Source: Proteiniphilum sp. (GTDB taxonomy: Bacteria > Bacteroidota > Bacteroidia > Bacteroidales > Dysgonomonadaceae). Taken from it: a stretch of DNA of 6,046 bases. The DNA lies in NCBI GenBank assembly GCA_031284475.1, contig JAISZV010000119.1, forward strand, positions 1 through 6,046, in the 5' to 3' direction. Under the pieces are notes generated by a model. The model did no database searches. It had not been told where the DNA came from and saw only the letters and a list, made by a program, of their open reading frames with translations. The position numbers and the translations under genes are program-made. Shown here piece after piece: positions 1-5,604 of the stretch. Position 1 is the stretch's first letter. Each line of letters begins with the position of its first letter.

Positions 1-40
1 TGAAAGCAGTCAAATGCACGAAAAATTTATACGAACCCCA

Positions 41-110
41 GGGATTTGGGATGTATGATTTGGGATGTATGATTTGGGATATGGGATGTATGAATTATGA
101 ATTATGAAAA
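41..110. repeat. Tract of ten heptanucleotide units (GGGATGT/ATGATTT type)
   Basis: The 70 bp divide exactly into ten 7-bp units with no left-over base. The units are variants of GGGATGT, GGGATTT, ATGATTT and ATGAATT; the 14-bp pair GGGATGT+ATGATTT occurs twice in perfect tandem (48-61, 62-75), and ATGAATT twice (90-103). The tract is non-coding: a 7-bp period shifts frame at every unit. The same unit type occurs on the opposite strand at 192-226 and 297-352. The repeat structure is read directly from the sequence; its role is unknown. Confidence 0.9.
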
Positions 111-121
111 CCTCATTTCTG

Positions 122-342
122 CCTTATTTTAATAACACAAACAACCTCAATAGCAAAGGGTATTGTCTTCCCTTTATTAACCCCATTACCTTACATCATA
201 CATCCCCAATCCCCAATCATACATTCAACACCTTATTTTAATAACAAACCAACCTCAGCAAAGGGTATTGCCCTCCCTTCATTAACCTCATTACCTTACA
301 TCATACATCCCACATCCCAAATCCCCAATCATACATTCCACA
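122..342. repeat. Tandem duplication of a ~110-bp unit (122-230 and 231-342)
   Basis: Two adjacent imperfect copies of 109 and 112 bp each start CCTTATTTTAATAACA, share AGCAAAGGGTATTG and ATTACCTTACATCATACATC, and end near ATACATTC. A third copy appears to begin at 343 (CCTTACATCA) but loses similarity. Each copy has a small hairpin around AAAGGG/CCCTTT (perfect in copy 1, one pair shorter in copy 2) and ends in a run of 7-bp units (192-226 in copy 1, 297-352 in copy 2 and just beyond). The length difference is explained by a 4-bp deletion in the front part and one extra 7-bp unit in copy 2. No ORF or transposase is associated, so it looks like a small satellite-type repeat rather than an insertion sequence. 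Confidence 0.85.
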
Positions 343-357
343 CCTTACATCATTAAA

Positions 358-577
358 TCATTCCCCTGTTTCCTGGGCGAGAATATTTTTGAACCGTTCG
401 ATCACCGCGTTTAATTCTCTGACAAAATCTTTGTTGACAGTGGTTCCGGCAAGGTTTTGATTTTCTATGCGCGAACGGTTGCCGTGCGCCGGTTAAACTA
501 AAAGAGGCTACGAAAACTTCTCTGTCCGAAAGACTGCCGGAGGCAAAAATAACCTTTTTGTCAAAATTTTCCTTGAA
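358..577 (-). pseudogene. Decayed 3' end of a gene, possibly DUF6261-like
   Basis: Reading the minus strand, a protein-like stretch runs from about 577 to 485 and includes KKVIFASGSLSDREVFVASF. It then goes out of frame; a second frame continues from about 492 through HGNRSRIENQNLAG and VRELNAVIERFKNILAQ to a TGA stop at 358-360. Joining the two needs a frameshift near 485-492. The first frame meets a stop (TAA, 578-580) just upstream, and ptb lies beyond it, so the 5' part is missing. The C-terminal pattern (ELNAVIERFKNILAQ) resembles from memory the tail of DUF6261 proteins of Bacteroidales; this identification is unverified. The region could also be chance open frames, but both halves read as ordinary protein. 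Confidence 0.4.
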
Positions 578-605
578 TTATAACTGAATATTGCCGGATT
601 TTTTG

Positions 606-613
606 TTTATTTG
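606..613 (+). promoter_or_regulatory. Weak candidate -7 element of a Bacteroidota promoter for ptb
   Basis: TTTATTTG matches five of the six fixed positions of the Bacteroidota -7 consensus TAnnTTTG and lies 30 bp upstream of the preferred ptb ATG. The matching -33 TTG is not convincing: the nearest TTG triplets (591-593 and 573-575) give spacings of 12 and 30 bp rather than about 19-20. The call rests mainly on position. Confidence 0.18.
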
Positions 614-643
614 CAAGCAAAACAGTACAAAATAATAGTTGTT

Positions 644-1543
644 ATGATCCGTGATTTGACAGAACTGCTCCGGGAGGCAAAAAACCGGCCCATACGTAAA
701 ATGGCTGTTGCCGCCGCCGAAGACGAGCATGTTTTAAAAGCCCTACAGGAAGCCGTGAAAGAGGAGATTATCATTCCCTTGCTGGTAGGAGATAAAGAGA
801 AGATTGAGCGGATAGCGCGGTCTATCGGTTTTAGCTTGGACGGCGTCGAATTGATAGACAACCGGGAGGGCGAAGCTGTTTCCGCCCGGATAGCCGTTGC
901 GCAAGTTAAAAACGGAAAGGCGGATATTCTGATGAAAGGTTTCGTGAGTACCGGCGACCTTCTGAAAGCGGTATTGGACAAAGAGCTTGGCCTGCGTACC
1001 GCTCAACTGCTGAGCCATGTGGCTTTTTTTGAATCGCCTTATTATCACAAGATATTTTGCGTGACCGATGTGGCGATGAATATCGCTCCCGGCCTGGACG
1101 CTAAGGCGCAGATCATTTGTAATGCGGTGGAAGCATGCCGCGGAATTGGCATTGAAAATCCCAAAGTGGCTGTGGCTGCGGCGGTGGAAACGGTGAATCC
1201 CAAAATGGAAGCAACGGTACATGCCGCTCAGTTGAAAGAGATGAACAGAAAAGGGCTGTTGGGAGGATGTATTGTAGACGGCCCTTTTGCTATTGATATT
1301 GCCGTGAACCGTGAGGCAGCCCGGCATAAAGGTATCGGGGGAGAGGTGGCCGGCGATTGCGATGTGATTCTCGCGCCTGACATCGAGGCGGGGAATATGT
1401 TCTATAAGGCGCTTAATTTCCTCGGAGGAGCAGCCTCGGCCGCCGTGGTGATGGGCGCTTCTGCGCCGGTTGTACTCACGTCGCGGTCGGACGATGAGCG
1501 GAGTAAATTACGCTCCATCGCTCTGGCGGCATTGATAAGCTGA
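644..1543 (+). CDS. ptb: Phosphate butyryltransferase
   Basis: Cytosolic enzyme of the phosphate acetyl/butyryltransferase family (EC 2.3.1.19): butyryl-CoA + Pi gives butyryl phosphate + CoA. At 299 aa from the ATG at 644 it has the usual Ptb length of about 300. Family landmarks are MKGFVSTGDLLKAVL (97-111), the following GLRT and LSHVAFFE (SH at 124-125), DVAMNIAPGLDAKAQ in the centre, VNPKMEATVHAAQL, VDGPFAID (211-218), and a C-terminal APDIEAGNM (244-252) leading to a Gly/Ala-rich GGAASAAVVMGA segment. A TTG at 611 is in frame and would add 11 residues, but the ATG start fits family length and begins at a typical MIRDLTELL. No Shine-Dalgarno is visible. buk follows in the same direction 98 bp downstream, so cotranscription is likely. 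Related Ptb enzymes also take isobutyryl- and isovaleryl-CoA, so the true substrate could be branched. Confidence 0.93.
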   Translation: MIRDLTELLREAKNRPIRKMAVAAAEDEHVLKALQEAVKEEIIIPLLVGDKEKIERIARSIGFSLDGVELIDNREGEAVSARIAVAQVKNGKADILMKGFVSTGDLLKAVLDKELGLRTAQLLSHVAFFESPYYHKIFCVTDVAMNIAPGLDAKAQIICNAVEACRGIGIENPKVAVAAAVETVNPKMEATVHAAQLKEMNRKGLLGGCIVDGPFAIDIAVNREAARHKGIGGEVAGDCDVILAPDIEAGNMFYKALNFLGGAASAAVVMGASAPVVLTSRSDDERSKLRSIALAALIS

Positions 1544-1641
1544 CGGTGACGGACTTTAGCAAAAATCGTCGTTCCGGGTAACCGTAACAAATATTCATTG
1601 ATAGATTAACAGATTTAAAACCGATAAAATAAAATATTCAA
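1544..1641. other. ptb-buk spacer
   Basis: The 98-bp AT-rich gap between the two genes has no clear intrinsic terminator, no TAnnTTTG promoter match and no Shine-Dalgarno before the buk ATG. The sequence just before buk is A-rich (AAAATATTCAA). The absence of a terminator favours read-through from ptb into buk, but an undetected promoter cannot be excluded. Confidence 0.5.
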
Positions 1642-2721
1642 ATGGGAGCAAATACGCGCATTTTAGTTATTAACCCCGGCTCTACTTCCACAAAGATCGC
1701 CATCTTCCAGCAGGAGAAGGTGATTTTTCTGAAAACGATCAAACATTCGCTCGAAGTGCTGAGCAAATTTAGCCGGATCACAGATCAATTCGGTTACCGC
1801 AAAGAGGTGATTTATGAAGAATTGAAAAATGCCGACATACCGTTAGAGACCATCGACGCGGTGATTGGCCGCGGAGGATTGGTGAAGCCGATTGATTCGG
1901 GCGTTTACCGGGTGAACGAAGCGATGAAGAACGATCTGCTGGAATGTAACCGGGGGGAACATGCCAGCAACCTCGGCGGGTTGATTGCCGCGGATATTGC
2001 GAAGATGCTCCCGTCGGCCGAAGCCTTTATTGCCGATCCGGTGGTGGTAGATGAACTCGATCCGTTGGCCAGGTACGCCGGTCACCCCGCCTTTGAGCGA
2101 ATATCCGTTTTTCATGCGCTGAACCAGAAAGCGATTGCCCGTTCACACGCCAACTCTATCATGAAAAAATATGAGGAGTTGAACCTTATCGTAGTGCATT
2201 TAGGAGGCGGCATCACGGTTGGCGCGCACCGCAAGGGAAGGGTTATAGATGTAAATCAGGGGTTGGATGGCGACGGCCCCTTCTCGCCTGAGCGTTCGGG
2301 GACGTTACCCGTAGGAGAGCTCCTGAAAGCCGCTTTCAGTGGTAAATACAGTTATGAAGAGATGTACGCGATGGTACTCGGTAAAGGCGGGATGACGGCA
2401 TATCTGGGCACAAATGACGCTTACCTGGCAGAACGGGAAGCGAAAGACGGCGACGAGAAATGCCGGGAGGCGCTGGAGGCGATGGCCTATCAGGTGGCGA
2501 AAGAGATCGGCGCCATGTCCGCCGTACTGAAAGGGGAAGTGGATGCGATCCTGATCACCGGAGGGATTGCCAACAGCAAGTGGTTCTGCAATCTTATTAT
2601 TGAGCGGGTCTATCGTATTGCGCCGGTACATCTTTATCCCGGAGAGGATGAAATGGGCGCTTTGGCAGAGAACGCCCTTCTTGCGCTTAACGGCGATATT
2701 GAGATAAAAGAATACCGGTAG
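1642..2721 (+). CDS. buk: Butyrate kinase
   Basis: Acetate/butyrate kinase of the ASKHA fold (EC 2.7.2.7): butyryl phosphate + ADP gives butyrate + ATP, the substrate-level phosphorylation step after Ptb. The 359 aa match the usual length of about 355-360. Visible motifs are the N-terminal phosphate-1 loop INPGSTSTKIAIF (10-22), HASNLGG in the first domain, VHLGGGITVGAHRKG (185-199), the butyrate-kinase signature NQGLDGDGPFSPERSGTLP (205-223), and the adenosine-binding ILITGGIANSK (303-313), followed by YPGEDEMGALAENAL near the C-terminus. The start ATG directly precedes the expected MGANTRILVINPG, so the N-terminus is complete. Acetate kinase is excluded by the length (about 400 aa in AckA) and the NQGLDGDGPF signature. 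Pairing with ptb supports the assignment; the acid could be isobutyrate or isovalerate rather than butyrate. Confidence 0.95.
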   Translation: MGANTRILVINPGSTSTKIAIFQQEKVIFLKTIKHSLEVLSKFSRITDQFGYRKEVIYEELKNADIPLETIDAVIGRGGLVKPIDSGVYRVNEAMKNDLLECNRGEHASNLGGLIAADIAKMLPSAEAFIADPVVVDELDPLARYAGHPAFERISVFHALNQKAIARSHANSIMKKYEELNLIVVHLGGGITVGAHRKGRVIDVNQGLDGDGPFSPERSGTLPVGELLKAAFSGKYSYEEMYAMVLGKGGMTAYLGTNDAYLAEREAKDGDEKCREALEAMAYQVAKEIGAMSAVLKGEVDAILITGGIANSKWFCNLIIERVYRIAPVHLYPGEDEMGALAENALLALNGDIEIKEYR

Positions 2722-2826
2722 ATATTTTCTTGACACACAAAAAAATCGTTCGGCCGGTACCGGACAAATCCCAAAAATACCGGTAAAGAAACATGAAATT
2801 TCCGATTGCACACAAACGAATGAAAA

Positions 2827-2861
2827 TAGACAAAAGACAATAGACAATAGACAAAAGAAGA
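2827..2861. repeat. Tract of heptanucleotide units (TAGACAA/AAGACAA)
   Basis: Four consecutive 7-bp units (TAGACAA, AAGACAA, TAGACAA, TAGACAA) and a decayed fifth (AAGAAGA) occur here; GAC recurs at 2829, 2836, 2843 and 2850. The reverse complement of this unit, TTGTCTA/TTGTCTT, makes up the tract at 3004-3064. The tract is non-coding. Confidence 0.88.
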
Positions 2862-2885
2862 CGGAAATAGATAAGAAAGAATGAC

Positions 2886-2910
2886 TACCCCGCCGCAAGC
2901 GGACGGGGTA
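2886..2910. repeat. GC-rich hairpin 1, REP-like
   Basis: TACCCCG pairs with CGGGGTA and CCGC with GCGG around an AA loop, giving an 11-bp stem with a single bulged A at 2903. It shares the 12-bp core CGCCGCAAGCGG with hairpin 2, with the cores starting exactly 45 bp apart. A T-rich stretch (2924-2935) lies downstream on the plus strand, but more than 12 bp from the stem, so a terminator for buk is possible but not canonical. The form resembles REP-type palindromes. Confidence 0.75.
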
Positions 2911-2935
2911 TCTTCAAGGAATAATTTTTATTTTT

Positions 2936-2949
2936 CGCCGCAAGCGGCG
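2936..2949. repeat. GC-rich hairpin 2, REP-like
   Basis: CGCCGC-AA-GCGGCG is a perfect 6-bp stem with a two-base centre, containing the same CGCCGCAAGCGG core as hairpin 1. It is followed by GGGGAATTAAACCC, and preceded on the plus strand by a T-rich stretch. Without a downstream T-run it is not an intrinsic terminator for plus-strand transcription. Confidence 0.72.
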
Positions 2950-3003
2950 GGGAATTAAACCCAAAGAGATTAAAAAGACCTTTTCCTGTCTTATAAGTCT
3001 TAA

Positions 3004-3064
3004 TCTTATATCTTATGTCTTTTGTCTTATGTCTTTTATCTTTTGTCCTATGTCTTTTGTCTCT
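3004..3064. repeat. Tract of heptanucleotide units (TCTTATG/TCTTTTG)
   Basis: The dinucleotide TC recurs at strict 7-bp spacing from 3004 to 3060 (3004, 3011, 3018, 3025, 3032, 3039, 3046, 3053, 3060). Units are TCTTATG, TCTTTTG, TCTTTTA, TCCTATG and similar. Looser related sequence (GTCTTATAAGTCTT) begins at 2988. The tract is the reverse-complement counterpart of 2827-2861, and it ends 15 bp before the start codon of the next gene, so it would form most of that gene's leader if transcription starts upstream. Confidence 0.9.
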
Positions 3065-3079
3065 AAATTTACAGGATAA

Positions 3080-4243
3080 ATGTATCTTTTTAATCCCGAC
3101 CACGATCTCGCGCTCGCCAATTTCTCTCCCAATTACACACCGCCGGCGTCCGCGGCCCAAATGGTAGAGGAGTTGGCTGTCTTGCCGGTTTGGTATGACG
3201 GGGAGGATGCGGAAGTGATTGCCGGAGGAGAGTTGAACCGGTTATTTCTGGATGCAGTCAAAAAGGTCTTGCCGGTACAGGCGTCGCTTATCCCGTTTTC
3301 CGGTGTTGCTTTGTACCCTCCCCGTAAAATTATTCCCTGGGGATGGAACCCGGCGTTAAGGCGAAAACTCATATCGTATGGCGCGTATGAAAAGGCGTTG
3401 CCGTCGCCGGAAGAGTTGGCGCGTCTGAGAGGCTATTCAAACCGGTTACATGCCGTAGAGATATTATGCGAGTTGCAAGCGGAGGAGGAAAGATTTTGCG
3501 GCGAGTCCCATTTTTTTACAAACGCAGAGGAATTATATGCCTGGTTGCAGTCCATATCCGGGAATAAGGTGTTGAAAATGCCTCTTTCGGGTAGCGGCAA
3601 AGGGTTGATGTGGATATTGGGAGAGATTACCGGTAAGCAACGCGACTGGTGCCGGCGGGTCATTAGAGAGCAGGGCGGGGTAGCGGCGGAGCCGGTATTG
3701 ACCAAGATACGGGATTTCGCGATGGAGTTTTACCTCCATGAAGGAGAGGTTCGTTTTGCCGGTTATTCCATGTTCAATGCTGCCGCTTCGGGCGCATATA
3801 CGGGCAATGAACTGCTCAGTGACGCCCGGATTGAGGAAAAACTTTGTAAATATGCCCCTAAAGGGCTGTTGCATCGACTGAGAATTTTACTGGAAGAAAA
3901 ACTTTCGCGTCGTTTCCCGTTTTACAGCGGTTATGCGGGAGTAGATATGATGATATGCGAAACCGCCGGAGGATATTGTATACAACCCTGTGTGGAAATC
4001 AATATGCGGATGAATATGGGTATGGCGGCGCGTATCTTTTACGAGCGATACATGCATGACGGTGCGGAAGGGAAATTTGTAGTGGATTACTGTAAAAAAC
4101 CGGAAAGCGCTTTGTCATTCCATGAAAAAATGCAACGGGAGCTTCCTTTAACAGTGGAGAACGGAAAGATACTTTCCGGCTACCTGTCGTTGACTCCCGT
4201 TACCAAAACTACCCGTTATATTGCTTATGTGGTAGTCTTGTGA
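3080..4243 (+). CDS. ATP-grasp-like protein of unknown function
   Basis: This 387-aa soluble protein has no signal peptide or membrane segment. It begins MYLFNPDHDLALANFSPNY followed by PPASA, an N-terminal pattern I associate with an uncharacterised Bacteroidales family. The body fits an ATP-grasp enzyme: a Lys before a Gly/Ser-rich loop, LKMPLSGSGKGLMWI (165-179); an acidic strand EPVLTKIRDFAMEFYL (204-219); and candidate metal ligands D289 (YAGVDMM) and E306/N308 (VEINMRMNMG, 305-314). ATP-grasp enzymes usually join a carboxylate to an amine or thiol through an acyl phosphate; the substrate here cannot be told. The ATG is chosen because the family motif starts at once; a short AGGA lies at 3073-3076. 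The gene follows the 7-bp repeat tract, and its 3' end overlaps the convergent dipeptidase gene by 19 bp. The fold assignment is inference from motifs. Confidence 0.85.
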   Translation: MYLFNPDHDLALANFSPNYTPPASAAQMVEELAVLPVWYDGEDAEVIAGGELNRLFLDAVKKVLPVQASLIPFSGVALYPPRKIIPWGWNPALRRKLISYGAYEKALPSPEELARLRGYSNRLHAVEILCELQAEEERFCGESHFFTNAEELYAWLQSISGNKVLKMPLSGSGKGLMWILGEITGKQRDWCRRVIREQGGVAAEPVLTKIRDFAMEFYLHEGEVRFAGYSMFNAAASGAYTGNELLSDARIEEKLCKYAPKGLLHRLRILLEEKLSRRFPFYSGYAGVDMMICETAGGYCIQPCVEINMRMNMGMAARIFYERYMHDGAEGKFVVDYCKKPESALSFHEKMQRELPLTVENGKILSGYLSLTPVTKTTRYIAYVVVL

Positions 4244-5604
4244 GATTCTGCAAAATATTGATAAAACAGAGGGAGCGTTCTGATACCATTATAGAACTGC
4301 TCCAGCGGGAAATTCTCATTGGGTGAGTGGATGGCGTCCGATCCCAATCCGAAACCCATCAATACCGACTTAACGCCCAATATTTCCTCAAAAGTAGCGA
4401 TGATGGGAATACTGCCGCCGGAACGCACCGGTACGGGGTCTTTTCCGTATACATCTTTCAGCGCTTTCTCTGCCGCTTTGTAGGCGGGAAGATCGATAGG
4501 GCAAACGTAGGAAGGCCCGCCATGCAGGTATTCCACCTTCACCGCTACCGATTTCGGAGCAATCGACTCGAAGTATTTCACAAACAACTTCTCTATTTTC
4601 TTGTGATCCTGATTGGGAACAAGACGGGCGCTGATCTTGGCATACGCTTTGGACGGCAGCACTGTTTTGGCCCCTTCGCCGGTGTAACCGCCCCAAATAC
4701 CGCATACGTCAAAAGTAGGGCGGATGCCGGTACGTTCATTGGTGGTGTACCCTTTTTCCCCGTACAACTCTTTCACGCCGACAGATTTTTTGTACTCCTG
4801 GAGGGAGAAAGGCGCTTTGGCCATCATGGTGCGCTCTTTCCCTGAGACCTCCGCCACGTCGTCATAAAAGCCGGGAATGAGGATGCGTCCTTTATCATCC
4901 ATCGTTTGTGCAATCATTTTTGATAGTACGTTGATGGGATTGGCTACCGCTCCGCCGAACAGTCCCGAATGGAGATCTACGGCCGGCCCCGTCACTTCAA
5001 CCTGCCAGTAAGCCAGTCCGCGCAATCCGGTGGTGATGGAGGGAACATCGCGGGCGATCATCGAAGTGTCAGAGACTAAGATCACATCGGCCTGCAACAT
5101 TTTCTTATGTTTTTTGCAGAACTTCGGAAGGTTGGGCGATCCTACCTCCTCTTCCCCTTCGATGAGGAACTTCACATTGCATCCTAATTTGCCGTCTTTC
5201 ACTAAGTATTCAAACGCTTTGGCGTGCATAAACGCCTGGCCTTTGTCATCATCTGCACCGCGCGCCCATATCTTGCCGTCTTTCACCACCGGCTCAAAGG
5301 GGTCGGTTTTCCAGAGGTTGACCGGATCGACCGGCATTACATCCATGTGGCCATATACCAATACGGTAGGCGCTTTCTTATCTATCATCTTTTCACCGTA
5401 GGTTACCGGATTCCCATCGGTTTCCATCACTTCCACCTTGTCGGCTCCGGCCGCCAGCAGGATCTCTTTCCATTTTTCCGCCGCCTTGTACATATCGGGT
5501 TTATGCGCCGGGAGCGATGATACGGAAGGGATGCGGATCAGCTCAAAAAGTTCGTCTAAAAAACGCTGTTTGTGTGTTTCTACGTAATTGTTGATTTTGT
5601 TCAT
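4225..5604 (-). CDS. M20 family dipeptidase (CNDP-like)
   Basis: Cytosolic di-zinc metallopeptidase of family M20 that hydrolyses dipeptides and possibly short peptides. All expected catalytic residues are visible: H86 and D88 in YGHMDV (zinc ligand and activating Asp), bridging D119 in RGADDDKG, E152 (general base) and E153 (ligand) in EGEEEVGSP, D179 in LVSDTS, and H426 in SDAIHSPNENF. H212 in DLHSGLFGG matches the His that reaches the partner active site in dimeric carnosinase-type enzymes, so the lid/dimerisation domain is present. At 459 aa it is full length for the group. There is no signal peptide, which argues against a secreted enzyme. Upstream is AT-rich with no Shine-Dalgarno, as is common in Bacteroidota. 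The gene is monocistronic here and its last five codons and stop overlap the 3' end of the ATP-grasp-like gene. The exact peptide preference is unknown. Confidence 0.95.
   Translation of the reverse strand: MNKINNYVETHKQRFLDELFELIRIPSVSSLPAHKPDMYKAAEKWKEILLAAGADKVEVMETDGNPVTYGEKMIDKKAPTVLVYGHMDVMPVDPVNLWKTDPFEPVVKDGKIWARGADDDKGQAFMHAKAFEYLVKDGKLGCNVKFLIEGEEEVGSPNLPKFCKKHKKMLQADVILVSDTSMIARDVPSITTGLRGLAYWQVEVTGPAVDLHSGLFGGAVANPINVLSKMIAQTMDDKGRILIPGFYDDVAEVSGKERTMMAKAPFSLQEYKKSVGVKELYGEKGYTTNERTGIRPTFDVCGIWGGYTGEGAKTVLPSKAYAKISARLVPNQDHKKIEKLFVKYFESIAPKSVAVKVEYLHGGPSYVCPIDLPAYKAAEKALKDVYGKDPVPVRSGGSIPIIATFEEILGVKSVLMGFGLGSDAIHSPNENFPLEQFYNGIRTLPLFYQYFAESHKTTT

Larger units (their letters stand above)
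2722..3079. other. Repeat-rich intergenic region between buk and the ATP-grasp-like gene
   Basis: No gene is supported in these 358 bp. The region starts with an AT-rich stretch containing CCGGTACCGG (2754-2763) and TACCGGTA (2778-2785), neither followed by a T-run, so neither is a convincing intrinsic terminator. It continues with a 7-bp-unit tract, two GC hairpins and a second, inverted 7-bp-unit tract that ends just before the next start codon; each is listed separately. A 91-codon minus-strand frame crosses it but is composed of the repeats. Confidence 0.8.

Noticed and set aside
41..352. CRISPR array
   Set aside because: Units are 7 bp with no spacers, the longer ~110-bp repeat is only duplicated, and no cas gene is present.
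611..643. TTG start for ptb adding 11 residues
   Set aside because: The extension (QAKQYKIIVV) is not part of the expected Ptb N-terminus, and the ATG at 644 gives normal family length.
743..1327. 194-codon minus-strand frame inside ptb
   Set aside because: It is antisense to a gene with strong family motifs along its whole length, and its translation shows no recognisable domain.
2754..2785. Intrinsic terminator of buk
   Set aside because: CCGGTACCGG is a short palindrome without a usable loop, and it is not followed by a T-run.
2305..2898. 197-codon minus-strand frame covering the 3' half of buk and the spacer
   Set aside because: It is antisense to buk and its N-terminal part is translated from the repeat tract, giving low-complexity Phe/Cys/Ser-rich sequence.
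2885..3160. 91-codon minus-strand frame with Lys/Thr-rich repeats
   Set aside because: It is translated from the 7-bp tract and the two hairpins, and overlaps the start of the ATP-grasp-like gene; the apparent KTKD-type protein repeats are a by-product of the DNA repeats.
4327..4845. 172-codon plus-strand frame in the dipeptidase gene
   Set aside because: It lies opposite the C-terminal half of an M20 peptidase whose metal-binding residues are all intact on the other strand.
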